NCBI RefSeq assembly: GCF_001949145.1
Contig: NW_019091473.1
Location: 52,411 to 107,873, forward strand
Source: Acanthaster planci
Taxonomy: Eukaryota > Echinodermata > Asteroidea > Valvatida > Acanthasteridae
Direction of reading: 5' to 3'
Length of the DNA stretch: 55,463 bases
The notes beneath the pieces are model-generated. The model was not told the DNA's origin and did not search any database. It was given only the letters and a program-made list of their open reading frames with translations. The position numbers were made by a program, and so were the translations under genes. Below are positions 1-13,400 of this stretch, one piece after another. How positions within the stretch are numbered: the stretch's first letter is position 1; each line of letters opens with the position of its first letter.

Positions 1-408
1 TTGTACAACCCAACTGTGAATGAACACGCCTCTATCCATTGGGGGCGAGACAGCCACTCGCCTCCATCAAACGGGGGCATACTCAAGGCACGCTTTTAGA
101 TTTCTTGTACAACCCAACTGTGAATAAACACGCATCCATGCACCTATCGGGGGCGAGGCAGCCACTCGCCTCCATCAAACGGGGCATATCCAACGCATGC
201 TTTCACATTTCTTGTACAACCCAACTGTGAATGAACACGCCTCCATCCATCGGGAGCGAGACAGCCACTCGCCTCCATCAAACGGGGGCATACTCAACGC
301 ACGCGGTACGCTTTTAGATTTCTTGTACAACCCAATTGTGTATGAACGCGCCTCCATCTATCGGGGGCGAGGTAGACACTCGCCTCCATCAAACGGGGGC
401 GGGTCATG
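1..408. repeat. tandem (satellite-like) array, unit about 107 bp
   Basis: Four successive units start with TTGTACAACCCAA at 1, 105, 212 and 323, giving lengths of 104, 107 and 111 bp and a partial last unit. Each holds a GGGGGCGAG block and a CTCGCCTCCATCAAACGGGG block in the same order. The array is cut by the left window edge, so its true copy number is unknown. Short ORFs across it simply repeat the unit and are not genes. Confidence 0.9.
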
Positions 409-3400
409 CACTAGCTTTAAATTTCATCTAAGTGGCTCATGTAAAATTTGATCTAACAGTGTTAGTACAGTTGATACAATCAACACAGACACAGTTTAAG
501 GGAGGCTGCGACTCGCAAGGTCCCCATGTTACCCACAGTCTCAATTTTTCCGCGTCCGTATGTTTGCCAGTCCCGCTATGTTCTCTGATCCTTATTTCTT
601 CTCAGTTAAATTTTTTTCTCCAGTCGAGCTGGAACAAGATCCGGGGAACTTGAAATAGCCCCCCTCCCCCGGGAAACTGCATATAGGAAGCCTATATTTT
701 TGGCGTAACTTAAGTGACTATGGCGTGCCATGGTACTCTAAAAAAAATTCGGGAGGTTGTGGGTGAAAATGTAATGAAATAAAAAAAAAGAATAAATGAC
801 TCTGTTATTGTTTCACGGTGGTACACAACGTGGGCATACAAAAATTACTATGTCCACACTTGTAATCCCAAGTCCAGGTTAATGGGGTGAACAGATAAAT
901 GCAGTCTTTGTGGAATAATATTTTTGGACATTTTTGCATACCGCAGGAGCGGTGAAAATTAATTTAAAGGTTTATGAGTCCGTCCAGGAAAGATTACTGA
1001 AGATATCTGATGTTTCACATCGGCCATTAGACTTAAAATTGTAAATTTTAGTCTGTATAAATGTAGTGCGTCTGTTTAAGGACTGAGGGCAGAAGTAAAT
1101 GAGATCGGGTCTTTGTGTCACTTTGCAGTAAAATATTTGTGTAAATTCCTCACGAAGCAAATGCACAGAGCGGATCAACCTTGACACCGGCATGGATATG
1201 TGAGGCAGTGCATTACGAGACGCTGTTCCACCTTTCATTGTGTTGAGAACATGGGTCGATCACTGGCATCGGTAACATTTTGCACAAGATACGATGTTGG
1301 CATTTATGTTACGAACAACACAAGCCTGCATGATGGCTTCTCGAGCTTTGAATCCTTGGCAGCCCGGCCAGCCGGGCCGACCAATCTTCCATGCATATCT
1401 GTTGTCAGCAAAGCATTTTCTCAACTTTTGCGTTTGCAGTAAATTCTTCATAGTTTTGAATACACTACTCAAAAGAATTAGAGGAACAAGAGAACAGAAT
1501 GTTTTTGTCATTGTCTATATGGGCTACCGTTTCGGAACAAGAGGCATTAAACTTATGTGAAAATCATTCAGGTGTTGTCAATCGGTTCTAAAACAATATA
1601 CTCAACAATGTTGGTGCAATCATGCGTGTCTTCTCTTGTTCCTTAAATTCTTTTGAGTAGTGTATTATGTATTCAGTTGAGCTTCACTGTACTGTAAATT
1701 ACCCCCACCGTACAAATGACTAGGGTTGAGAAACAGGGAAGACTTATGTGAGAGCGTATTCTTGTTCCAGTTTTGATCCTCTCAGACAATTCCGTTATGA
1801 TTGAAAAAGTGGTCAAATTGAGCCCATTTTCTCTTTATATTTGAAACTGCCGAGGAAAGGAAAACAGTTGAACTTATAAGAAGTAATGTTGTTTTCGAAT
1901 ACACAAGAAATATTACATCTTGACCATCTAAATTGCGCTGTATATTGGCCATGAATTATTGCGGAATTTCATGCAAGTGGTCACACAATGACAAGTACCC
2001 ACATGTACATGTGCATGTACAGGTACATGTACATGTACAGTACATGTGCTTGTACATGTACATATGTACGTATGTACAGGACGTCAAGGTGAAGTTACAT
2101 GTACAGTGTACATTTAGTTGCTGTACATACATGTATACTGTACATTGATCACTCACACATAAGTTCACTACCACACTTTCCTGCCTGCAGCCAGGTCGCG
2201 CTGCAACCACACATACAGTGCCTACTACAGACAAACCAAATCAGACCTAAAAGTGGACACACATGGCCGTGTACTGATTGAAGCCATTATACCGTGGGTC
2301 CTTTACCACTAGAAACGCCATAAACTGGGTGGGGAGGTCTTGAATGCGAATCCGGGAAACCCGGGTTCGCAAAAGCCACATTAGACTGGGCTCGGTCCAG
2401 TAATGAACTTTCTGGGGCACCTAGGACAAATTCCAACCGTAATTTTCAGCCATTCTGCTCAAAGATGGAAGCCCAACCCCCCATGAACTTGATCCTGGCA
2501 AAAGTTTACACAATCTCACCCTTTGGGGGTTGATGGTTGGATGGTTGCATGTACGGCAACATAAATGCTCTTTATGACATGAAAAATAGACATGCACCAG
2601 ATACTGGGGCTGTCGTGTCATAAATAGTACTAGCTACTACTATTATTCGTGTGCAGCGCGAGTTCGACTGTTAGTTGCTGAAGGCTGAAGATAGATAACT
2701 CTGCCCAAAAGGAGTAATTACCTATACGATCATTGGTTAAAACCGTTAAAACTCTGTTATGTGGACGACCGAAAACTCGAGGAATCGATACTGAAAGCCG
2801 CATAATTTTGGAAGGTACCAAAAGAACTGAAGGGGGAGACAGGAAAATAGCAGAATGGGGAGCTCGTGATCCTCCCAGACACAAGGTGTCAAAGTGTCCT
2901 GCGAGGTCGGGCCGTGTCCCACGCGGTTTAATTAAGGGCCCGGGCCCCGCTCTGCTGATTTGCAGGCCCGCAACACCCCTTTGGAGGGCCAAACAATGTT
3001 CTTTTCAAAAGAAACGGTGGGGGCACTTTTAATATTATGCAAATGATAATTTTTACCATGTGACGTGAAGAATCACCTGACGGATCATATGATCAAATGT
3101 ACATGTACCTGTACATGTAGCTACCATTGGAACGTACACGCTTACGGTCCCAATGTGCGTGTGCAATTACATGTTCCTCATACCGTACACCAGGTATGCT
3201 CATACGCTGTCTAGTGCTCTCTTGTACAATGTGTCTCTTTTCCGTCGCCAGAATGCAGCAGGCCCCATTGCAATCTCCTACCTTGCATGTTGTTAACAAT
3301 TAGCTTCCTGTTGAATATCGGCTTGGAACCCATGAGTAATTTGCCAACAAACAAGCTTTTTGATAGTAAAAGTAAGCTCGAGATACGGTAGGCTACATCA

Positions 3401-4110
3401 TCGGAGAAGGCTGTACGTGGGTACATGTATGATGTACATGTATGTTGTAGAGTTCTCCATACACATTGACTTTCGTGAAATTAAAAGCTAATGTTGAATT
3501 TAATTTAGTGGAGATTAAAAACAACACATTTTTATCACTTAGATTGGTGCACATACGCTAGAGTTAGTGCAAATCCTGATTCCAGAACTAGTATGATCCA
3601 GTATCCATCATTATGACAACTGTAATTTTTGACTAATTTTTGTCTTGTTTGTGTAACGTACAGTATGTAAATGTCCAGGTTGCAGTGATTGTGTATGACA
3701 TACTGTTGTTGACCATTCACTATACATTTGGTATTAGTACACACGTGAACTCAATATCGTTAAGGAGGCCATTATGTATATTTTGGCAAAATGTGATCTT
3801 TTTGAGATTTTTAATTCTAAAAGTATTATAAATAATTACTTAATTAATTAAATAATAACAATCGGTCGTTGCAATCACGTACAAGGTTTAAAAACCTACT
3901 GTATCAGGGCCAGAACAAATTAGACTAATGGTATCCATGAGGAGATCCATCATTTCTTGAGCCAAAGACTTGGGTTTTCCAAGTGAGAATTCATGAGGCT
4001 TATCTCAGTTTGTTATACATACATGTATCATGCATCAAATCTAATTCTGAGACCTATTACATGTAATTTACAGAAGTCACAATCACTGCTGTGTTGACCA
4101 ACGTTAAAAA
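409..4110. other. upstream intergenic region, no gene seen
   Basis: No open frame here shows recognisable protein features. The stretch holds palindromic ACATGTAC-type simple sequence (about 2000-2150, 3095-3120 and 3420-3445), A-runs and AT-rich sequence. The sulfatase promoter and any 5' UTR exon should lie near the right end, but I see no convincing TATA box or initiator to place. Confidence 0.5.
2000..2152. repeat. ACATGTAC-rich simple sequence
   Basis: Overlapping copies of the palindrome GTACATGTAC and close variants fill this stretch. Similar shorter runs occur across the window, for example near 3097, 6450, 11197, 12785, 13467, 13645 and 13710. ORFs here read as alternating Met/Tyr/Val/His/Cys and are artefacts. 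Confidence 0.8.
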
Positions 4111-4404
4111 ATGGAAACAAGGAAGGAGCATGCTATGCAACACTTCACAACTATTTTTCTTCTCACAAGTGTTGTCCTGGCACTTTCAACTCTGGGTGAT
4201 TGTCACTGGAACTCTACAAATCCACCAAACATAATCTTTATCCTGGCTGATGACTATGGCTTCAACGACATTGGTTACCATGGCTCAAAAATCAGGACTC
4301 CGTGGCTGGATAAACTCGCTGCTGAGGGCGTGAAGCTTGAGAATTACTATGTTCAACCAATTTGTACCCCAACACGGAGCCAGCTGATGAGCGGCCGGTA
4401 CCAG
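4111..4404 (+). CDS. sulfatase exon 1: signal peptide, metal-binding DD, formylglycine site
   Basis: This exon encodes residues 1-98. After a hydrophobic signal segment ([14 protein letters not shown]) comes [11 protein letters not shown], which supplies the two metal-binding aspartates, then CTPTRS with the catalytic cysteine. The donor GTGATG follows the codon for Gln98, so the junction is phase 0. Reading on into the intron would add unrelated residues and stop at 4461. Confidence 0.92.
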
Positions 4405-7400
4405 GTGATGTTATCAGCTGAAACATGGCCCTGTTTCATGGAGTTGCTGAATGCTAAGTAGAAATATGGCGTGCTAAACAGAATTACCATTCATCTTACA
4501 TATTCATAATCAAGAACTACATGTAAATTATCTATGGTCCATTCACATGTACGCTGCCATTTTTCTGGTCACAAAGTGTGCAAATGTACCCGTAAAGATA
4601 GTCTACAGTGCATCCACTTCAATACATTGACTGCCATGCATGATTTCAAAGGGGTTTTCCCATTTGCGAAGTGAACTCATGCATGCGTGCATATTTTGTA
4701 GGTACCTTTCATAGATCATGTGTGTATCTGGACAAGAGCTTTTACAGATATGTGTCCCTCACACTGTGCTCTTCAGTAATGTCAGTCTCTGCAATTAACA
4801 ATAACAATAACCTTTCATTTTCTACAAGTGTACTCGTAGTTGGCAGTCAACATGCTAAGAATCAACCATTAAACTGTCACACAGCGTAGGAGCATGTGTG
4901 AATAGACTTAAAGATATCTTGCTTTGTTTTCTTATACTCTTTTCTATGGAGTCAGTGGATGTCCACATTTCAGTCAGCTGCATAGGAAAGCACACCTGTA
5001 AACAAAGTCATCAGTATGAAGATTGGATAATCAAGTTACAAACTAAAGAAAAATATCAAGACAAATACGTGTAGTCTTGAAAAAATCAAGGCACTATTCT
5101 TGAAATAAATCAAGGCAGTTTCAAAAATGTAGAATAATGTCTTGTTCTCCTAGATCCACACAGGTCTAGAGCATTGGATTATCTGGGATGTCCAACCAAA
5201 CTGTTTGCCTCTTGATGATGTAACCCTCGCTGAAAAACTCAAGGAGCTTGGCTATGCAACATATGCAGTCGGCAAATGGCATCTTGGCTTCTATAAGAAA
5301 GACTGCTGGCCCACTAGGCGTGGCTTTGATACCTTCTTTGGTGAGTCAATATTACAGTCCCTGGAAGCTTGATACTGATAATGCCCCTGCCTGTAGCTCA
5401 GGTGTAACATGTAGTTGCATCCATTCTCCCAAACAGGTTTAAAGTGCATGCTTAAGACCAATCTGAAGTATTTTGCTGGCTGAGGGGGGGGGGAGTATTT
5501 ACATGCTGCCTTCATCACATCATGGAAAATCTGTTGGTACATGTACAAATGCATGTACACATAAAGTTTATGGAGATCCTGGCAAGCTTGTGACCTGCCG
5601 CAGGTCAAATTTTGTAAAGCTGCTAAGCAGACAACACCTAACTATCATTGACTGTTGTGATGTGGGACATTTAACAATTGTTTTAATTGTTTTCAAGATG
5701 TATTTTTTTTTTTTAATTGTGTCGAGGCTAAGGAACTTATCTAAAGAAATAAACTCTGAATTTTAGAAGTTCAGAAGATGATAGGCCTACTTTCTTTAAT
5801 GTGAAAGTAGTGTGGGTACCAGTGAACAAGTTCAAATGTCATGCAGTTCATGGTCAGTGGTTCCTGTATTACCTTAGACATGGCAAGGATGAGAGTGAGT
5901 CTGTTACACAACGCAACCATTGATCGATTTCCCTGGAACCCATGCACAGAATGCATAATGGGTACCAGACAAAATGCACTAAATGAGTGACAGTGGTTGC
6001 TCTCGAACTTCCCAAAGCCCTTCTGTCTCATACACGTGCATGTGTGAGATGTCTCATGGTGAGTGTGACGTGCGGATATATTGGCCTGTTGTGTGTTCAT
6101 TCTGGGCCAATGAACAGACAGTATCCAAGACAGAGGTATGACAAGATGATTTGATACCTAAGACTAGACTCATAGTAACAGTGGCAAAGCTGAGGATGCT
6201 GTTCATCCTTGAGGGTGTAAATTGATACATTATATTGCATATCATACATGTAGCAGTCAGTAATTGTTTAATTACACCAATGTCTTTAATTCTTTATAAC
6301 ACACGTAATTTCCTACCTGAAGGTCTTAAATTTAATCCAAATGTTCAGTGTCAAAAACAATATTGGAGCTGAACGAGCTTTTGTCAATGGTAGCCCCAGC
6401 CTCCCGACCTTCTCTTTAGTGAGCCCGCAAGAGCAGTTATCCAGGTAACCTACATGTACATGTACACGTCAGTAGTGAGTTCATTGGGAGTACCATATGC
6501 TGTCAACACATGCTCAGTCTTTGTTAAGGACTGATAACACTCAAGGGCTGACTACAGGTATGGACAAGTAAGGGACTGACAGGACAGACAGATGGAGACC
6601 TGACAGATTCTGATACCTCTTTCTATTTGTTTAGAGGAAAATCACATTTGTTTAATTCCTGATTACATCTAATCAGCTTATTTTACAACATGATCACAAT
6701 AATTAATGGACAGTACCTTCATCAAGGAAAGAGAACTGTATGGCTAAGCGAGACCATCTACCATAAAATGCTCAACAGACAAGCCCAATTGGGATTGGGA
6801 TACCAGCCAGCATACAGACCAATATTCCCCCTCCCTCCAGAATATTCCATGGGGGACCCAGTGTGTCCTCAGCTACTGATCGCCTGTTTCTTCTAACCCA
6901 TCGCTACTTAGGTACGCTCCTTCCATGCACAGCCCAGATCTCCATGTACATGTACGTCAGTTCAACTGTGTATGCACACAGCCCACTGACTGGGGGCAAT
7001 GTGATAACAAGCTGCTAGTTCTGTTTGCAGCAAAGAACTTGTAGATGTTGTGCTACAATATCTGGACGTGTTAAACAACCATTTTCAGAGGAGAATCTGC
7101 ATGTACATGTATTTCCAAGCAGACATATCATGTTAAGGGAAATGTGCCATACAAATGAATAGTCTGGTAAGCAGACCCCACGTTTGCTTGAAAGTTTGGT
7201 TGGGATGTCCAATTGTGAATGTGACACAGATTAGTCTTTGCCTTGTCATGCAGGGTTTCATCTAGTATTGAAATATCTGCCTGTCTCTTCCCAGCCAAGC
7301 TTACAAACTATCCGTCCTCTCCCAGAAAATTGTAACTGACACCCCTTGGTGCTATCTGAGGGCTGAGGCACTAAGACATGTTCACCAGTGTTAAAGATTT

Positions 7401-10400
7401 GTGTAAAAAGTGGAGGTTTGTAAATTTATTTTCAACAAACTGTGTGTCCATATTTGTTCTGCCTGTCCTCAGGACACTGGACAGGATGAGGCACTGTTGT
7501 CTTACTCGTAATGAATGTTGTTGGCAAATGAAACTACAGCATTCAAGACAGACAGGTAAAATAATGATCAGTAAAATTACATCTTGCTTCAGTAGCCGGG
7601 TTGTTTTCAGTGTTTGGCATATTGGTTTAATTGACAGCTGAATGTCTGCAGTATATCATTACTAATAGCAAATTCATGAAGATAATTCCAATTTATGTGT
7701 AATTTTACCAGGGTACTATACAGGTTCAGAGGACTATTTCACCCACAGAAGAGGATGTGGAATGCCCGGTTTTAACTGCAAAGGCTTCACACCTGGTCTG
7801 GACTTGCGGGACCAGGAACAACCAACGCATAACTACAATGGCAGTTATTCAACTCACATATTTACAGAGCAGGCCCAGCAGATTCTGGAAAATCACAACT
7901 CTGCAAAGGTAATTTGCCAAATTTTCATCTGTACATTCTGTCACAAACTACTCAACCTCTGCCTAGAATTTAGGCTGAAAGAGATATTACATGAAGCATA
8001 TACCTTTGCACGTCGAGCTTTGCTAGATTTTTGAATCATTCATTATCTTGGCCTGCAAATTCATGGCTTAGCTAGGACATAATTTCTGCTCCAAACTTTG
8101 TGGAGTTTTTGTTCTAAAAATTGCATACTGATTTCAGAGGCAGAATCTTCTGAACTGTGGACATTGTCAGCAATCTCCATGCCTGTGCAAACTATTGCTT
8201 TTTTAAGTTTTGGCACATTTTCCTGCTACCGTGTTGTTGGCATAATTTGCTTGTCTTAACCACTACCTGCCGGGGACTCCGGAATCAGAGAAGTATGGTT
8301 TATATGCGTGGCCGGGTCTCCGAACTNATCCAGCCTTGTTTTGAAACCATATACCAGGGTTTGGGGCATTGAGAGCCAGGGGATTACCACCGGGGTCAAA
8401 AGCACTTCACCACCGCAGCAATGAGCCACACAGCACCGCTGCACGCTAATCTGGCCCCTATTGAAAAGAGGTCAGCAGTACGTGCACTGAGCCAGGTTCG
8501 TGAACAAAAGATACATGTAGTTCTACAACACCGCACAATCTGGGCTCTGTTTACAAGGCTGCTGGCCTGGCTGAAATACTCGGGCGTCAATGAAGGTCAC
8601 CTGTCAACTTAGACTAGTGCCTAAAGATTACTTGGTGAGGCTATAAAACGACTGTTAAATGAAATGATGAATTTTTGAAGGATTCTGAAAACGGAAAAAA
8701 TGATAATAGTCATGCTGGCCCAGCATCATCAATGTTGAAAAATGCCCCGGCATGAAGTGGCTAAACTATTCCCATAGCATTTGGCATTACAGTCACAAAC
8801 TATGTGCTTGTACATTTATGTGTGTGCACATGGTGCTCATTGTTTGATGAAAGACGCAAGAGTGGCCTTGTAATGCACTTTATTTTTAATGTTTACTTTA
8901 TTTTTAATGTTCAACCTGTCCATACCTCTTTGCCAAATAACTGACCATGGAGATTGCTATTTGAAATCTATGATTACCCTATTGTTTCCCTCTGTACAGC
9001 CATTCTTTCTTTATCTACCATTCCAAGCTGTCCACAGTCCCCTACAAGTTCCTGAGAAGTATATTGACCCTTACAAGCACATCGCTGACAAACATCGTCG
9101 GATATACTCAGGAATGGTGGCTTGTATGGACGAAGCCATTGGCAACATTACGCAGACCCTGACACATCTTGGACTGTGGGACAACACTGTGTTGATTTTC
9201 TCCACAGGTGAAGTTTCCAGTTTCTGGTGGCAGTTTCACTTAAATTTAGGCCATTTGTTCATCTTAGATGTATGACTTGTATCCTGTGCTGTAATATGTC
9301 ATTTCTGTCTGGCAATCTTAACTACGATATTGTATGTGTGTATGAGAAGGAAAATTTCACATTCCATAATTGAGAAGGTAGAGTACATGTATCCTCTTTT
9401 ATGTGTTGTTCACCACACAACATTCCTGCTCTGCTCTATGGAATCTATAAAGTTACTTAACAGTGTTGTAGGTCTCAAGACCTTTTTTTTTGCGGTCTCG
9501 GTCTCGCCCTGGCAAAGTCTTGGTCTTGGGAGGGCCGGTCTTGATCTCGAAAGTGCCGGTCTCAGTCTTGGTCTCGGTCTCAGATGCCATAGTCTCGGGT
9601 GTCCCAGTCAAGACCATAACAAATGCGCATCTAGCTACCACGCATGCACGCTGTTGCTAAAGGCAAAATTACCTCTGCTCGAGTCAAACCCTTAACCACT
9701 GATATAAATACAACACAGTAATGTTACAAAGTTTTTGCAATAAACAATGAAATCAATGCTGGAATGAAGACTAGTCAATGCAACATGATGTGCGGAATTC
9801 GCACACTGGACTGGTTCCCGTTCCCCATGTAGTCTCTTTCTGAACTTAGGGCCGGGACAGGAACCAATCTGTGTGTGTGCGCATGCTATGAATTGTATGC
9901 ACGTGTGAAAGTACTTTCATTCTGTCTTGTATGTGGTACGTGTTGTTTTAGTAGTTTCGTTATGCTACATGTTGCAACATCGTCAGCTTCTGAAACCTCC
10001 AATCAGAAAAACATCAAGGCTCTATGATGTCAAATAAATTGAACGTAGTGCTGTCGAAAAGCATGTTCATTCTGATGCCTTTTCTCACCTTCCTCTCATC
10101 TAAATAAATCAAGATCTTTTTTGAATATTTGTTTTCCAGTGTTTTGCTTACAAAAACAGTCTAAGGATATTTCTTTAAATGTTCACATCATATCATTTGG
10201 GACACTCGGCTTGAAAATGATCAGACCGTGGTAAAAGTAAAGCAGTATCACTGACAAATGAACTGAGACAAGCTTTGACAATTATTTGACCTATTTGTGT
10301 GTGTGTTTATGCTAATGTTTTCATTTTATTTCTTTTGTACTTAAATTGTACTGTCATATGTTTGTCCCTATTTACCTTTTGGTAAAAACTGAACATTGGT

Positions 10401-13400
10401 TTATGGTTGGTCTTTGGTCTCGGTCTCGACCTGCAAAAGCATTGGTCTCGAAGCCCTGGTCTTGGTCTTGAAGGAGTGGGTCTCGGTCTTGGTCTCAGTC
10501 TTGTATGCCTTGGTCTCGGTCTTGGTTTCGGACATCAAGGTCTTGGATACAACACTGTTACTGAAAAAAAAACCCAAAAACTTGGTACAGATGTGGCTCA
10601 CTGAATCTCTGGGCTATTTTTCAATTACTGTACCTTGAAATCTTAAGATCATGAAACCAACAAGTGCAGGACTTTTGTCATGTTTGTTGAGCTGTACCCT
10701 ACCATCCACAATGTGTGGAACCAAGATGGGTTGTATCCAAGCCAAGATTGGGGCTTCACAAAATAGGCTTTGTTGGAGATATATCCCAGCACAATAGTCT
10801 GTGCCTGATTACATATGACAGCCTTCACTGTGCTGTGTCCAAAAAAATCAAGGGTGTAGACTCTGGAGGTGAATAATCCCCTCTCAGTTTATACACGTAG
10901 CTAAATATTGCAGTTTATGCTTGCAGTACATCGAGTGTACATTAACGGTAGACGTGCGGAAAAACAACATCGGTACTTCTTTTACATGTACATCTGTGTT
11001 TTCTGTCTAGATTGTGTAGATTAATGATGTACAATTGACTCATGTCATAAATGCTGCAGCAACAAACTACTGGTATAAAGTACAAAGTTCAAGGATCCCA
11101 ATATCTAGAATTCTTATGTTTCTTTGTTTTTCCACTTCTCTTATAACAAAGCCATGGTTACAACAAACATAACAAAATATTTTATCTGTAGCTACTACAT
11201 GTACATGTACCTTAAACTTTCTTAACAGTCAACTTTGTTGATTGTAATTCCTGTCACTTGTTGACTTCGGAACCCCTCTTCAGATAGATATGCAAGCCAA
11301 ACTATGGTACAGTGTAGCTACATGTTTAGACTTTACTAAATCTGCTCATCTGCCTTTTCTTTCTCTGTGAAGATAATGGTGGACAGATATATGAAGGGGG
11401 AAACAACTGGCCACTGCGAGGATGGAAGACCTCGCTATGGGAAGGTGGTGTTCACGGCGTTGGCTTTGTTCACAGCCCTCTGATATCAAAGAGTGTTCAG
11501 GGTACCAGTTGTAAGGAAATGATACATGTCAGTGATTGGTTCCCTACACTCATTGCTGGTGTTGCTGGTGGACATCTGGATGATTTGGAACTAGATGGCT
11601 TTAATGTGTGGCAGACGATCAGGTGACTGCTTTCTAACTAAAGATTTTTATCCATTGCCTGTAGATAATGGTGGCCAAATTCATCATGGTGGGAACAACT
11701 GGCCACTGCGAGGTTGGAAACGCTCCCTGTGGGAAGGGGGTATTCATGGGGTTGGGTTTGTCCATAGTCCCCTGTTAAAGGAAACCATCCGGGGCATGGT
11801 GAACAGTGAATTGATCCATGTGAGTGACTGGTTCCCAACGCTTGTGGCTGGGATTGCTGGAGGTAATGTGTCAGGGCTCCTGTTGGATGGCTACAATGTG
11901 TGGGACTCCATCAGGTGATTGCAGTTAGAAAAAGAAATCTTGGCTACTCACGATTTCATTGGTATTCTCACACAGACACCTTGATTTTGCCATTTCTCCA
12001 GTGTCTCTCTTCTTTTTATGTTGATTTTTGCCTTCAATTGAGCCCAACTGACCACCCGAAAAAAAGAAGAAACAAATAATTTGTTTGAAATGAAGGCATT
12101 GCATTCCTGTTTGTAACTTGCCTTTCTGTTAGCACCTTCCATCATATCCCATGTTTGATTTTTTGTACATGCATGTATTGTCAATGTTGTCAGAACGGGA
12201 TATATTTTGAATTGTACTCAGTACAAAACAAAGCTTGTAAGAAAACTGCATTCTTTAGTTGGTCATTTATTAAAACACTGAGAATTTGCAGTTAGACTGC
12301 AACAGTTGATTAAGTAATTTGCACAGAAATTTAGGTCTTAAACTGCCAGAAAATTCTAGAAATTGTACATGTATATGCTGAATTCGAATATAATTATGTG
12401 ATATTTATTTATGCACCTTAAATTTGCCCCATTATAAAAACTCAAAAATGAGGACCATGGTATCTGGTATATTGCTATTATGCATACCAGGTGCAGAATC
12501 AAGGGCTGAATTTGTGCCGTTGTGAAACGTAAACAAAAATTTTGATGGAGGGAATTTTTCCCTTCATTGCCCAACATAATCTCAGTGTTGCACAAAGTTG
12601 TCGTTTTGTGAAAAGGAAGGATGCAGTTGAGATGAATTTTTCCTAACGGAGGACCGTGTAATGTGGCTGACTTTTGTCAACATTAGACAATTTGGTTGAT
12701 TTCACCCCAAAACAGACAATCAGAAGTGATGACTTTGAGCCAGATGTATCCCTTTGTTAAAACGTGTATCACATTTCTTAGCATACATGTACATGTATCA
12801 CATTTCTTTCATCATCACCTTCACATGCAAGGCACTTCAGGCAGTAAAACAGTTTACACGTTGGTCGAGCTCGGGCGGCCTGTTCTTGACACAGGTTTCT
12901 TGTTCTCGCGCTCGAACAGCGCGAACACGACTGAAGAACACTGTTCTCGACACAGGATCACACACCACCACCTCGTCAGGGTTTTACAGGAACACAAGGA
13001 AAAACTCGTGATTTTGATCAGCTGCAAAAGTAGACAGATGGCTTCTAAAGCCACAGACAATGGGAAGTTTTGCAAAATTAACATTAATAATTTTCCATAG
13101 CACAGAAATGGGTGTTCCTGTTTAAAAAGAGAAGAATTCAGCCCATCCAAACATTAACTCTCGAATAACGCACATGGCCGCTGTCATGCTGCATGTTGCT
13201 TCCCACTAACTACCAGCCCGGCGTTCGACAACAAATTGATTTGTTCGTGAAAATTTGAGAACAAGCCGCGCGAACTCAGCCATAATGTATGGTTAAGTGG
13301 GCAATGGCAGGAATAATTTCATGAGGTTAAAAATGACATGTAAATGTTTGAATCCACTTTGAAAATTGATGCGATTCAGGAGTGAGCAAGGCCCAGATCA

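Larger units (their letters stand above)
9453..10565. mobile_element. hAT-like non-autonomous DNA element (1,097 bp) with target-site duplication
   Basis: The element runs 9461-10557 inside sulfatase intron 4. The left end begins CAGTGTTGTAGG and the reverse complement of the right end begins CAGTGTTGTATCC, so the first ten bases are a perfect terminal inverted repeat. Flanking 8-bp direct repeats are TTACTTAA (9453-9460) and TTACTGAA (10558-10565), matching at 7 of 8 positions. The 8-bp duplication and CAGNG-type end fit the hAT superfamily. No transposase was seen. Just inside each end is a block of GGTCTC/GGTCTT words (9488-9610 and 10406-10556) in the same orientation. Open frames there (KTETKTET or LGLGLG) are repeat artefacts. 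Confidence 0.72.

Noticed and set aside
9330-10638. ORFs with LGLGLG or KTETKTET repeats on both strands
   Set aside because: They come from the GGTCTC/GGTCTT hexamer blocks of the hAT-like element.
11595-11640. Coding continuation through the 42-nt spacer
   Set aside because: Reading through gives TGA directly after exon 5a.
11373-11914. Exons 5a and 5b both included in one transcript
   Set aside because: 250 nt is not a multiple of three and the 42-nt gap is probably too short to splice, so joint inclusion would shift the frame and lose the C-terminus.
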